A DNA stretch of 64,000 bases from Alphaproteobacteria bacterium (GTDB lineage Bacteria; Pseudomonadota; Alphaproteobacteria; Rhizobiales; Rhizobiaceae). Of the stretch, positions 43,747 to 52,554 are shown piece after piece (position 1 is the stretch's first letter; every line of letters begins with the position of its first letter). The stretch spans positions 2,418,001-2,482,000 of the forward strand of contig JANSYK010000001.1 of the NCBI GenBank assembly GCA_024742485.1, written 5' to 3'. The translations under genes and the position numbers were made by a program. Under the pieces are notes generated by a model. That model saw only the letters and a list, made by a program, of their open reading frames with translations, was not told the origin of the DNA and ran no database searches.

Positions 43747-44406
43747 TTGACAAATGCTCGACAACTGATTGACCGGACCAAGGCCCATTTGGCTGAGATG
43801 GACGGCGCCATTCGCGGTCACCGTTTTGTGGTTGCCATCGAACAAGGCCAGGTCGACCGGGATGCCCTGCATCATTTTTGCGGCAGCCAGTATCAGATGT
43901 GGAAGACCAATTCCACGGCGGTCAGCATGGCGCGGTTTGAAAACCATCCCTATCGGGAGGTGTTTCTGACGCCCCCGGAGGTTGAAGCCGGTGCCGCCCG
44001 CGAAATCGCGCTACTCGCCCAGAGGCTCGGCATGGACAGCACGGCGCTTGAGCAGTTCGAGCCAACAGCCGAAGCCTTCGGCTACGCCGCCTACAAGGCC
44101 TGGTTGATCTGCTACGGTTCGGCTGCAGAGATGGCCTGTGCTCGCGCCCTCAATCTGTCGGCTTGGGGCTATAATTGCGGCAAGATCAGCCATGGGCTGC
44201 AGAGCCATTACGGCCTGACCGCGGACGAAACCCATTTCTTCGACGGGTTCTCCGGCCTCCGTGAGCTGGAGAACAAGGCGGTGACCGTCATCGACGCCGA
44301 TCTGCAAAACGGGATCAATCCCGTCATGATCACCCGCGCGGCACGGCTCATGCAGTCTTATGAAACCATGTACTGGGACGCGATGGCCCGGCAGGCGGGT
44401 CTGTGA
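43747..44406 (+). CDS. TenA/PqqC-like helical protein
   Basis: 219 residues from TTG 43747 with GAGG 8 bases upstream; an upstream TTG (43681) gives a longer form. All-helical heme-oxygenase-like fold: HRFVVAIEQGQVDRDALHHFCGSQYQMWKTN, FENHPYREVF, YGSAAEMACARALNLSAWGYNCGKISHGLQSHYGL, and a closing helix AARLMQSYETMYWDAM. The family includes thiaminase II, PqqC and newer diiron oxidases; the key Glu and Cys positions do not settle which. It is followed 104 bases later by a PaaI thioesterase gene. Confidence 0.8.
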   Translation: MTNARQLIDRTKAHLAEMDGAIRGHRFVVAIEQGQVDRDALHHFCGSQYQMWKTNSTAVSMARFENHPYREVFLTPPEVEAGAAREIALLAQRLGMDSTALEQFEPTAEAFGYAAYKAWLICYGSAAEMACARALNLSAWGYNCGKISHGLQSHYGLTADETHFFDGFSGLRELENKAVTVIDADLQNGINPVMITRAARLMQSYETMYWDAMARQAGL

Positions 44407-44510
44407 GCAAAATCGAAGAGATGGATGCCGGCTTCCGGATCAGTTGGTTGCCCGGAAACTTCGGGATCGAAAGACGATGACGCGGACAACAGGCAAAGGA
44501 GAATACTCTG

Positions 44511-44933
44511 GTGGATGAGCGCATGGACATTCCGCAATTGAAGGCTTTTTTGGCCGAGGCGTTTGCACCCTGGGTGCAGCAGTTGAACATTCAGCCTGTG
44601 GAGATCAGTTCTACCGGCGCGGTATTCACCGTGCCGGAAAACGCCGATCTGGTGCGTATCGGCGGCATGATCTGCGGTCAGGCCCTCGCAGCAATATCCG
44701 ACACGACCGCCATATTGGCATTGATGGCGCACAATCGTGAACGGCGCATCATGACGACCGTCGACATGACCAACCACTTCCTTCGGCCGGCGATGGCCGG
44801 CGATCTTGAAGCAACCGTTGCCATTCTGTCCAATGGCCGTCGCATGGCCAGCGCGCGGATCGATATTCGCCCGGCCGGAAGCCCGAAAATCTGCGCCGCA
44901 ACCACCTGTGGTTTCGCCTATGTTGAAATGTGA
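44511..44933 (+). CDS. PaaI-type thioesterase (hotdog fold)
   Basis: 140 residues from GTG 44511 with AAGGAG 9 bases upstream. Hotdog marks: LVRIGGMICGQALAAISDTTAILALMA (helix with the conserved Gly-rich and Asp positions), TTVDMTNHFLRPAMAGDLEATVAI and CGFAYVEM. It hydrolyses acyl-CoA thioesters, typically of aromatic or medium-chain acids, in the cytosol. Confidence 0.88.
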   Translation: MDERMDIPQLKAFLAEAFAPWVQQLNIQPVEISSTGAVFTVPENADLVRIGGMICGQALAAISDTTAILALMAHNRERRIMTTVDMTNHFLRPAMAGDLEATVAILSNGRRMASARIDIRPAGSPKICAATTCGFAYVEM

Positions 44934-44942
44934 GGACGGGCC

Positions 44943-45578
44943 TTAGCCAAACAGGTAGAAAAAGAGCGGCACGGGCGCGACCGCAAGAGCGATCGCGACA
45001 AGAAAGCCGAACAACGAAAACAACCCGCTCAGCCCCGCTGTGAAGGCAAGGCCACCACCACCGCCGACCAGCGAATTGCCGGGCATGTTCAACAGCACCG
45101 CCAACGCTACATAGCGATGGCGCAACAAAGCTGGAACAAAACGCCGTGGCGCCCGACTGACCAGCAGTTCAAGCCGCTCTCTGGAATCAAGAGGCGCAAA
45201 TTGCATGACCAGATTATGGGCCCGTTCCATCCCCAGCAGCTTGAAGAACCGACCGATGATCGCGATCGGTACAAATCGCCCGATCAGATAGGAGATAGAC
45301 AGCGCGGCCACCATGCACAGATAGACCAGCAGCGCGATCCTTCCACCAAACACCAATATGAGGCCAAAACCGATTTCCGCACCGGGAACAAATGGCAGCG
45401 CAGACGCGAGCACGAATATGGCAGCAACCGTCATGATCGTCATATGCACGGTTGGCTCATTCGCCGGTCTTACATCGAAGTCCAGAAACTCGAGAAGCCG
45501 GTCACCGACGAGTAGGCCGCCACCAAGAAGAACCGCATAGATTGCGGCCAGAAAGATCCAACGCCATTTCCCGTTCAC
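44943..45578 (-). CDS. VTT/DedA-like membrane protein (TVP38/TMEM64 family), copy 1
   Basis: 211 residues from GTG 45578, which overlaps the upstream stop by 4 bases (GTGA). Hydrophobic helices flank the conserved SALPFVPGAEIG re-entrant loop, VYLCMVAALSISYLIGRFVP, and NMPGNSLVGGGGGLAFTAG, then a terminal helix AVAPVPLFFYLFG. VTT proteins handle phospholipid scrambling or undecaprenyl-phosphate flipping. A paralogue with the same motifs is at 51399-52094, also coupled to a small secreted protein. Confidence 0.86.
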   Translation of the reverse strand: MNGKWRWIFLAAIYAVLLGGGLLVGDRLLEFLDFDVRPANEPTVHMTIMTVAAIFVLASALPFVPGAEIGFGLILVFGGRIALLVYLCMVAALSISYLIGRFVPIAIIGRFFKLLGMERAHNLVMQFAPLDSRERLELLVSRAPRRFVPALLRHRYVALAVLLNMPGNSLVGGGGGLAFTAGLSGLFSLFGFLVAIALAVAPVPLFFYLFG

Positions 45579-46105
45579 CAGCAACCGTCTGGAAGGTTTG
45601 ATTGCGCCGCAACGGATATGTTGGTGGCATCAATGGCCGGTTGAGCCGTTTCGTTTTTGGTGAGGGAACCCTCGAAGACCAGATCGCGGTCAATCTTCCA
45701 ATACCACCGATCCTTGGTCCAGTTCACATCGATCTGAATCTTGTCTCCAGTCACCCGGCCCCGGTAGAGGAATATTCCACGCTCACTGCGCTGTTCACCG
45801 CGAAAATGGATGCTGTCTCCCACCTTGCGAACCCAATATTCTCCGGGCTCGAATCCGCACCGGATGCAAATTGCGGACCAGAACTTCCCATTGTTGAAAT
45901 AAAGCAGGTCATCGCGACCAGGTGCACCCGGATCACCGAATTTTCCTGCAAAGACCATTCCATCAAGCGGCCCGCTCTCTTCGGCGGCCTCGGTCATCGG
46001 CGCAGGCAACACAATGGCTACAATCAGCGCTGTCAGGACCAGTCGGAGCACACTGTATGATCGCAATGACACTCTGGATTGAACAATCGCGTCGGCAGGC
46101 TGCAT
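45575..46105 (-). CDS. Small secreted protein of unknown function
   Basis: 176 residues from ATG 46105 (GTGAGG directly upstream; GTG 46111 and a later GTG are alternatives). Signal peptide core VLRLVLTALIVAIVLPAP, cleavage near TEAAE. The mature 135 residues contain FAGKFGDPGAPGRDDLLYFNNGKFWSAICIRCGFEPG and many aromatic residues, suggesting a small beta-barrel; the two Cys (CIRC) may be redox-active. I do not recognise the family. Coupled to the VTT membrane protein gene. Confidence 0.78.
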   Translation of the reverse strand: MQPADAIVQSRVSLRSYSVLRLVLTALIVAIVLPAPMTEAAEESGPLDGMVFAGKFGDPGAPGRDDLLYFNNGKFWSAICIRCGFEPGEYWVRKVGDSIHFRGEQRSERGIFLYRGRVTGDKIQIDVNWTKDRWYWKIDRDLVFEGSLTKNETAQPAIDATNISVAAQSNLPDGCW

Positions 46106-46236
46106 CCTCACAAGGTAGCGGGTAAAGTCCGTGATGAACAGTCCGATCGGCCATGCACCTTGCCACGGAGACGATACGACGTTTTGCTGGAAACGTTATG
46201 GTGTCGACCGTCGAATTCGGCCAATCCCGAATTGCT

Positions 46237-47310
46237 CTATGCGCCCGGCGACTTCCGGCTTCCGGCAAAGCCGCGTTCCAGCTCGATCAGCTTCTGTTTG
46301 CGCCACAGGCCCCCGCCATATCCGGTCAGCGATCCGTCCGCACCAATGACCCGGTGGCAGGGAACGATCAGCGCGATCATGTTGGCGCCATTGGCACGGG
46401 CGACGGCGCGGGTTGCCGAGGGTTTTCCGATGGAACGTGCAAGGTCGGAATAACTGCGCGTCTGGCCGGGCGGTATCTGTCGGAGTTCGTCCCACACCGC
46501 ACGGGTAAACGGCGTTCCATGATACCGGAGCGGTGTTTCGAACCGGCTGCTTTCGGTTCTGAAAAAGGCCGTCAGTTCCGCCTCTACCTGCTCGGTCGGA
46601 TCGAACCGCCCGATGCCGATTTCGTCACCGGTTGCCTGGCGAATTTTCTGGAGTTCGGCCGGCAGCGCCCGTCTCTCGACAAACTCCAGCAGGTGAAGGC
46701 GTGTTTTGTCGCTGACCGCCACCATTGCCCCAAGCGGCGTGGCAATCCAGTCGGCCCTGAGGGTCTCCTTTCCGGTGAACCGGCCCGGCGCACAACCGAG
46801 CAGGCGCGCAAATGCTGCACGAAATGCGCTGGGGGAGTCATATCCTGCATTCTGCTGCGCATCGATCACACGCCCTCCGGCTGACAGCGTTACAAAACTG
46901 TCGCGCAGGCGCGACAGGCGCGCCATTTCCAGAAACGTGATGCCGAATTGGCGCTTGAAACTTCGGCGTACGGTCGAAGGATCATGACCCCGCGCCGCGA
47001 TATCGGCTTCACTCCAGCGACGGGAAGGTTGGGCCTCCAGCGCAGCCAGCAAATCCCGGATCAGCGGATCTGTGTCTGCTGCCGGCGCCAGGGGTGAGCA
47101 ACGCTTGCAGGGGCGAAATCCCGCCTCCAGACACCCGGCAACAGAGTCGAAAAAACGACAGTTCTCACGCTTCGGATTACGAGCGGGGCAGGTCAGGCGG
47201 CAAAAGATGCCGGTTGATGTCACACCGACAAAGACCTGCCCGTCATAGCTCGGATCGCGGTCAAGGAGCGCAGTGTACAAAGTATCGTCATCAGGAAGAT
47301 CAAAGAGCAT
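46237..47310 (-). CDS. ada: Ada: adaptive-response regulator and O6-methylguanine-DNA methyltransferase
   Basis: 357 residues with full domain order. N-terminal Zn domain with Cys37, Cys41, Cys68 and Cys71 (FCRLTCPAR, PCKRC), where one Cys takes methyl from phosphotriesters. AraC helix-turn-helix (residues 85-180, GYDSPSAFRAAFARLLG). C-terminal methyltransferase with the suicide Cys318 in VPCHRVIG. It repairs alkylated DNA and activates its own regulon when methylated. It stands between a secreted-protein gene and a DMT permease gene; no alkB or alkA is adjacent. Confidence 0.95.
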   Translation of the reverse strand: MLFDLPDDDTLYTALLDRDPSYDGQVFVGVTSTGIFCRLTCPARNPKRENCRFFDSVAGCLEAGFRPCKRCSPLAPAADTDPLIRDLLAALEAQPSRRWSEADIAARGHDPSTVRRSFKRQFGITFLEMARLSRLRDSFVTLSAGGRVIDAQQNAGYDSPSAFRAAFARLLGCAPGRFTGKETLRADWIATPLGAMVAVSDKTRLHLLEFVERRALPAELQKIRQATGDEIGIGRFDPTEQVEAELTAFFRTESSRFETPLRYHGTPFTRAVWDELRQIPPGQTRSYSDLARSIGKPSATRAVARANGANMIALIVPCHRVIGADGSLTGYGGGLWRKQKLIELERGFAGSRKSPGA

Positions 47311-47388
47311 GGTGTCAGACTAGCAAATCACTCCAACCATGGCCGCCTGTTTTCAGGCGTGGATAGTGATTGATGCGCAAAACAAACA

Positions 47389-48405
47389 TCACGGCCCCTG
47401 TCGAATGCGCGCTGCCGCCTCGACCTGGCGATTGATCATCCGCTCCTTGTGAAACACATAGAGCCCGGATCCGACGATGATGATGATTCCGACAATGGTC
47501 GGACCATCGGGAACATCGCCGAAAAACCAGATGCCCAGCCCCGTTGCACTGAGAATCTCCAGATATTGAAAAGGCGCGAGAATGCCGGCCGGCGCCAGCC
47601 GAATTCCGTAAATCGCCAGCATGTGAGAGATCGTCGCGATGGCACCAAGGGCAACAAGGATCCACCAATGCGTCGCTGCTGGCCTCACGAAGTCGAGAAC
47701 CTGGAGCGAAAACTGCGACCCGATCACCATCAGGGGCAGCAATGTCAGGGCTGCAAACAGGCAGACCCAGAGCTGCATGACACGAGCGTCTTCACGCGCG
47801 GCAAGACTGCGTGTGATCGTCAGATAGACTGCAATACACACCGCGCACAGCAAAGGCAGCAATGCCACCGGCCCGACTTCCTGAAAATTCGGGCGAATCA
47901 CGATCAACGCGCCAATGAACCCTATGAGGACAGCAAGGATGCGGCGCGGACCAATCGGTTCGGAGAGAAAATACGCCGACATGAGCGTCAATATCAAAGG
48001 TTCGACAAAGAAAATCGCCGAACTCTCGGCCAGAGGCATTTCTGTCAGGGCCCAGAAGAACAGAACGGCAGCGGCGCTCAGCAATGCTCCACGAACCGCA
48101 TGACTGACGGTTGGCGGCGGGATCTTCCCTCGAAACACGATCCACACCAGCGGCAAAAGAAACAGGAACTGAAAGAAAAAGCGGAAAAATGCGATTTGGC
48201 CCGGTGACAGTGTGTCACCAAGCCCCTTGGCAATCGCATGGACCACCGGCGCCATCATGACAGCGACCGCCATCATGATCATCCCGCCTTCAACCGACGA
48301 AGCCGACGGGCCGCTTGATACGGGCGGGTCTTTCGCTCTTTGGTCTTTCAAACCGGATGCCCTTCCACCGAAGCCGATGACTTTTGAGAGGAAAAAAAAT
48401 GCCAT
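47389..48405 (-). CDS. EamA/DMT-family permease
   Basis: About 338 residues from ATG 48405; ATG 48282 and ATG 48576 (with AAGGG 7 bases upstream) are also possible, and the longest frame runs into the divergent cyclase gene. Two EamA repeats of five helices: MMAVAVMMAPVVHAIAKGLGDTLSPGQIAFFRF... and WWILVALGAIATISHMLAIYGIRLAPAG. Metabolite exporter; substrate unknown. Divergent from the first cyclase gene. Confidence 0.83.
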   Translation of the reverse strand: MAFFFLSKVIGFGGRASGLKDQRAKDPPVSSGPSASSVEGGMIMMAVAVMMAPVVHAIAKGLGDTLSPGQIAFFRFFFQFLFLLPLVWIVFRGKIPPPTVSHAVRGALLSAAAVLFFWALTEMPLAESSAIFFVEPLILTLMSAYFLSEPIGPRRILAVLIGFIGALIVIRPNFQEVGPVALLPLLCAVCIAVYLTITRSLAAREDARVMQLWVCLFAALTLLPLMVIGSQFSLQVLDFVRPAATHWWILVALGAIATISHMLAIYGIRLAPAGILAPFQYLEILSATGLGIWFFGDVPDGPTIVGIIIIVGSGLYVFHKERMINRQVEAAARIRQGP

Positions 48406-48618
48406 TCCAACGAATGCGCTGACACGGCCCAACTGGAACCGGCTGCTGACATGCAATGTCAGGAGCGACTTCTCTGCCCTTGCAATTGTCCTGATGCGAG
48501 CCAATTTATAAAGCGGGTTCAAGGGAGCCGCCACAGGTTTTTCTTGGGGGAAAGAGCGTGAGGATCGCGCCGACATGTCAAAACCCTTCATAAATGGGCG
48601 GAAGGACAGGCGATATCG

Positions 48619-49881
48619 ATGGCTGACAACACACTCATCACGGAGATCGGCGAATGGCTGGTTGACCAGGCTCTGAGCAAGCCGGACATCGTTCAGATGT
48701 TCGAATCGGCCTGCGAACGGCTCTATGGCGCCGGTGTGCCCTTGGCGCGCGCTCGGTTGGCCTGGCCAACGCTGCATCCCCTGTTTCAGGCGGAGACCGT
48801 TTTGTGGGAGCGCGGCAAGAGCACCGGTCTGGAGCAGTTTCAGCATCAGGCCGAACGCACTTCCGACTATCTCCAAAGCCCCATGTTTTTCATGTTGGAA
48901 CACGACATCTCCGTGATCCGGCGTAATCTCGACGGCCCCAACAAACTGATCGATTTCCCCATTTTGGAAGAATTGATCGAAAAGGGAATGACCGATTACC
49001 TGACGATCAGAACCCAATTCAGCAAGACCGATGATGCGAGCAAGATCACCGGTGTATTGGTGGCCTGGGCGTCGGATCGTCCGGGTGGCTTTTCCGATGA
49101 CGATGTTGCCGCGCTGCAGAAGATACAGCGCCGCGTTGCCGTTGCCTGCCGAACGGCCATCCAATCGCGCATTGCCAGCAACATCGTCGAGACCTATCTC
49201 GGCAAGAAAGCCGGCGGACAGGTTCTGGATGGTGCCATCAAGCGCGGTGATGGTCAGGAGACCCAGGCCGTTGTGTGGTATTCGGATTTGCGGGACTCCA
49301 CCGCACTCGGAGACACCATGGAGGCCGAGGACTACTTCGATTTGCTCAACGACTATTATGAGTGCACTGCGGGTTCAGCAATGAATCATGGCGGAGAGGT
49401 TCTCGATTTCATCGGCGATGCCGTCCTGGCAATATTTCCCTTCCAGTCAGAGGACGAATTTCCCGAGGCCGCGGGAGCCGCAACCCGCGCGCTGCGTGAT
49501 GCCAACGCTGTGCATGAGGAACTCAATGCACAACGCCGGGAAAATGGCCGCGTTCCGATCCGCTTCGGTGTCGGTCTCAATGCCGGAAAGGTCATGTTCG
49601 GTAATATCGGCGTGGAGGAACGGCTGACATTTTCCGTCATCGGTCCGACGGTCAACGAGGTGGCACGCATTGAAACTTTGACAAAGGCAGCCGGAACGTC
49701 GGCGCTGGTCACGAAGGAAATCGCCGCCTGCGAGCCCGGTGTCTGGAAATCAACCGGAACCCACAAGCTGGTCGGCGTCACACAGGAACTGGAACTGTTC
49801 GCACCGAAACTGACCGATCAGAAACAATCCAAAGGGGAAAGTGGCGATCATGACGAAGCTGCCGCTCCCCTTCTGAACTGA
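48619..49881 (+). CDS. Class III nucleotide cyclase, tandem copy 1
   Basis: 420 residues. Residues 1-200 are a non-membrane sensory region (GEWLVDQALSKPDIV, RRNLDGPNKLIDFPILEEL, GFSDDDVAALQKIQRR) shared with the next gene; a coiled stretch leads to the catalytic domain (215-380). Metal Asp223 (SDLRDST) and Asp267 (IGDAVLAIF), and transition-state Asn346/Arg350 (GPTVNEVAR) are kept. The purine-selecting Lys is replaced by Asp263 (VLDFIGD) and the second selecting Asp by Thr337 (RLTFSV). It may therefore make cGMP, or have altered specificity, instead of plain cAMP. ATG follows a weak GGACAGG site. Confidence 0.9.
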   Translation: MADNTLITEIGEWLVDQALSKPDIVQMFESACERLYGAGVPLARARLAWPTLHPLFQAETVLWERGKSTGLEQFQHQAERTSDYLQSPMFFMLEHDISVIRRNLDGPNKLIDFPILEELIEKGMTDYLTIRTQFSKTDDASKITGVLVAWASDRPGGFSDDDVAALQKIQRRVAVACRTAIQSRIASNIVETYLGKKAGGQVLDGAIKRGDGQETQAVVWYSDLRDSTALGDTMEAEDYFDLLNDYYECTAGSAMNHGGEVLDFIGDAVLAIFPFQSEDEFPEAAGAATRALRDANAVHEELNAQRRENGRVPIRFGVGLNAGKVMFGNIGVEERLTFSVIGPTVNEVARIETLTKAAGTSALVTKEIAACEPGVWKSTGTHKLVGVTQELELFAPKLTDQKQSKGESGDHDEAAAPLLN

Positions 49882-49951
49882 ATGCACTGAACAATGAATG
49901 CGTCCGAGACGGACGCCACAGGACCCGGCATACGGGAAAACGGACAAAAGC

Positions 49952-51220
49952 ATGGCAAACAACACCCTCATAACAGGGATAGGCGAATGGCTCGTCGATC
50001 AGGCTCTCAGCGAGCCGGACATCATCGAGATGTTCAACACCGTCGGCATGAGACTGTACGCCGCAGGCGTTCCCGTCGCCCGCGCCAGGGTCATCTGGCC
50101 AACCTTGCACCCCCTGTTCCAGGCCGAAACGATCCTGTGGCGGCGTCAGACCGGGTCCGAATTCGAGCAATTTCGTCATGCGTCCGAACCAGGCGAGGGT
50201 TTTCTCAAGAGCCCCTTGCATTTCATGGCGCAGAACAATCTTCCGATCCTGAGACGAAACCTCGATGGCCCCAACAAGCTCATTGACTTCCCGGTACTGG
50301 AAGAATTGGTCGAGCAGGGCTTTACCGATTACCTGACCATTGCCACCGCTTTCGACGGTGAGGATGGCGAGGTCGATACCAACCGGGGTGGATTGATCGT
50401 CTCCTGGTCGTCGGACAGGCCGGGCGGATTTTCAGAAGACGATATCGACGCGCTGCAAAAGATTCAGCGGCGTTTCGCAGTTGCCTGTAAAACAGCCATC
50501 CAGTCGCGTATCACCGGCAATATCGTGGAAACCTATCTCGGAAAGCAGGCCGGTAGGCAGGTGCTTGACGGTGCGATCAAGCGCGGCGATGGGCAGGAAA
50601 CCCAGGCGGTTGTGTGGTTTTCTGATCTGCGCGATTCCACCGCTCTGGCCGACACCATGGCTTCAGAAGCCTATTTCGATCTCCTGAATGACTACTACGA
50701 ATGCACCGCCGGTTCGGCCATACGGCACGGTGGCGAGGTTCTCGATTTCATCGGTGATGCGGTATTGGCCATCTTTCCCTATGAGACCGACGCTGATCTT
50801 CCGGAAGCTGTGAGGGCCGCGACCCAGGCTCTACGGGAGACGGAAGCCTCGTGCCACAAACTCAATACCGAACGCACCGAAAACGGGCTGCGGCCGATCC
50901 GCTTCGGTGTCGGTCTGAACACCGGCAAGGTCATGTTCGGCAATATCGGCGTGGCGCAGCGGCTGACATTCTCGGTGATTGGCCCGACAGTCAACCAGGT
51001 CGAGCGGATTGAAGCCATGACCAAGGCCGTGGAATCACAGTCACTTGTGACAAGGGAAATTGCCGCGGCTGAGCCTGATCGGTGGGTATCGACCGGCATG
51101 CACCGGCTGGTCGGCCTTTCCCAGGAAATCGAGCTGTTCACGCCGAAACCGGAAGAAGGAACGCAACCGGCCGATGCGATCATGCTGGACAAGGATACCG
51201 GTGCACGCGTGCTGAACTGA
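49952..51220 (+). CDS. Class III nucleotide cyclase, tandem copy 2
   Basis: 422 residues from ATG 49952, which aligns with the start of copy 1. Same architecture: N-terminal region with GEWLVDQALSEPDII and RRNLDGPNKLIDFPVLEEL, catalytic domain with FSDLRDST, VLDFIGDAVLAIF (Asp265 in place of Lys), RLTFSV and GPTVNQVERIE. Here the position of the Arg after Asn reads NQVERIE, a small shift from copy 1 (NEVARIE), with the Arg kept. It differs in loops (AFDGEDGEVDTN) and the C-terminal tail. A 70-base gap suggests cotranscription of a recent tandem duplication. Confidence 0.9.
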   Translation: MANNTLITGIGEWLVDQALSEPDIIEMFNTVGMRLYAAGVPVARARVIWPTLHPLFQAETILWRRQTGSEFEQFRHASEPGEGFLKSPLHFMAQNNLPILRRNLDGPNKLIDFPVLEELVEQGFTDYLTIATAFDGEDGEVDTNRGGLIVSWSSDRPGGFSEDDIDALQKIQRRFAVACKTAIQSRITGNIVETYLGKQAGRQVLDGAIKRGDGQETQAVVWFSDLRDSTALADTMASEAYFDLLNDYYECTAGSAIRHGGEVLDFIGDAVLAIFPYETDADLPEAVRAATQALRETEASCHKLNTERTENGLRPIRFGVGLNTGKVMFGNIGVAQRLTFSVIGPTVNQVERIEAMTKAVESQSLVTREIAAAEPDRWVSTGMHRLVGLSQEIELFTPKPEEGTQPADAIMLDKDTGARVLN

Positions 51221-51291
51221 ACGCCGGCTCCGGCACGCAGCAAACGTGGCGCGTCGGCTGTTGGATTTTCTTTTTTCCACCCTTTTGAGCA

Positions 51292-51382
51292 ATTCAGGTT
51301 TTGACGGAAACGGCAAAACCTGAATGCATCAACAACAACAGCGACCAATACCGTTTCACGTTTCTGACAATACGTGAAACGG
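51292..51382. repeat. Double-hairpin intergenic repeat, copy C (best preserved)
   Basis: 91 bases with two perfect 11-base stems: ATTCAGGTTTT (51292-51302) with AAAACCTGAAT (51315-51325), and CCGTTTCACGT (51351-51361) with ACGTGAAACGG (51372-51382). It lies between the convergent second cyclase and VTT genes, ending 16 bases before the VTT stop. Copies at 17617 and 24301 share its layout and core words. Confidence 0.88.
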
Positions 51383-51398
51383 TCCAGGCGGTGCGCGG

Positions 51399-52094
51399 TC
51401 ACAGCGTCAGATAGAAAATCAGCGGCACGGGTGCAATTGCCACGAGAATGGCGGCCAGGAACCGGCGGGTCGAGTAGGCTCCGCTGGCGCCCGCACCAAA
51501 TGCGATGCCGCCGCCACCACCGGCAATCGAATTTCCCGGAACGTTGAGCAGGAGGATCAACAACAGCGTCCGGTTTCTGGAGGCGATCGAGATGAGCTGG
51601 CCTTGCCATGTCCGCCGCGCTTCATGATTGGGACGTAGCATTCGGTTTTTGCCGTGGCCCGTAACCAGTCTGCTGGCTTTCGCAAGTCCCAGCGAGGCAA
51701 ACAGCGCTGAAAGAACAGGTCCCGGCACATAGCGACCGGCAAGGAAGGCCAGCGTCAGGGCCGCAACCATGCACAAATAGACCGGCAGCACCAGCGGTTT
51801 GCCGAAACAGAGCATCAGCATCAGGCCGATTTCCGCGCCCGGTACAAAAGGCAAAGCCGACGTGAGGACGAAAAGAACAAGGGCGGCAGCGATAACAAAA
51901 TCCGGACGCGCCATTCTGGCCACCGCATCGAGATCGACCAGTTGAACCATCCAAACACCGAGGACCGCTCCACCGGCCAGCAGGCAACCATAACCGGCCA
52001 GCAAAACGATCCCCCTGGCCAGATGACCTGCAGAGGGGCCGCTCCAAAGCGGCGCCTTGCGGGCTGTTCCTGCGATCTGCCCGAACTCAGCCAT
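51399..52094 (-). CDS. VTT/DedA-like membrane protein (TVP38/TMEM64 family), copy 2
   Basis: 231 residues from ATG 52094, overlapping the upstream DUF302 gene by 8 bases; TTG 52103 is an alternative. Shares SALPFVPGAEIG, VYLCMVAALTLAFLAGRYVPG, NVPGNSIAGGGGGIAFGAG and IAPVPLIFYL with the copy at 44943. It has a longer N-terminal tail and a basic loop HGKNRMLRPNHEARR. A membrane-lipid or isoprenoid-phosphate flipping role is inferred from the family. Confidence 0.86.
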   Translation of the reverse strand: MAEFGQIAGTARKAPLWSGPSAGHLARGIVLLAGYGCLLAGGAVLGVWMVQLVDLDAVARMARPDFVIAAALVLFVLTSALPFVPGAEIGLMLMLCFGKPLVLPVYLCMVAALTLAFLAGRYVPGPVLSALFASLGLAKASRLVTGHGKNRMLRPNHEARRTWQGQLISIASRNRTLLLILLLNVPGNSIAGGGGGIAFGAGASGAYSTRRFLAAILVAIAPVPLIFYLTL

Positions 52095-52554
52095 CGCTCG
52101 CAAGGACCGTCAATCGGGTCAGCACATTGTGCATGTTCTTGACCGCTGGATGGTCGTCGGTAAATCCGTGGATGCGGGCGGCGTGGAGAGGATCATCATA
52201 CGACAGCCACACCTGACCATCGGCATCCTCATGGGCCAGAATTTTCAATGGCAGATACAGACCGAATCTTTGCCCCTCGCGAAAGATCGTTCCGCCGATC
52301 TTCGGGCTCCCGAAGATGATCAGTGTGGTCGGACGAATGGTCTCACCGACGCTTTCAACCCCTTTTTGAAAATTGACGATCGCAAAGACCTGCGCACCCG
52401 CATCCTCGACCGCGGTCTTGATTGCGGCGATGGCGGAAGCCACGGTGACGCCGTCCTCCGCTTGCTTGGAGACCGTCATTGCAGCGGCCGGCAAAGCAAA
52501 CGCAACGATAAAGAATATCGCCCAAAGGGGCTGTTTGAATTTGCTGACAATCAT
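52087..52554 (-). CDS. DUF302-family secreted protein
   Basis: 155 residues from ATG 52554 with GGGAG about 7 bases upstream. Signal peptide core PLWAIFFIVAFALPAAA. The mature part shows DUF302 marks: GAQVFAIVNFQKGVESVG, TTLIIFGSPKIGGTIF, LPLKILAHEDADGQVWLSYDDP. Function unknown; the domain is a small alpha/beta fold found in periplasmic proteins. Translationally tied to the VTT gene, and divergent from the winged-helix/TPR regulator. Confidence 0.87.
   Translation of the reverse strand: MIVSKFKQPLWAIFFIVAFALPAAAMTVSKQAEDGVTVASAIAAIKTAVEDAGAQVFAIVNFQKGVESVGETIRPTTLIIFGSPKIGGTIFREGQRFGLYLPLKILAHEDADGQVWLSYDDPLHAARIHGFTDDHPAVKNMHNVLTRLTVLASDG

Noticed and set aside
48405-49164. N-terminal extension of the DMT permease gene to 49164
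   Set aside because: The extension runs through the divergent promoter and into the cyclase gene on the other strand and has no membrane or domain features.
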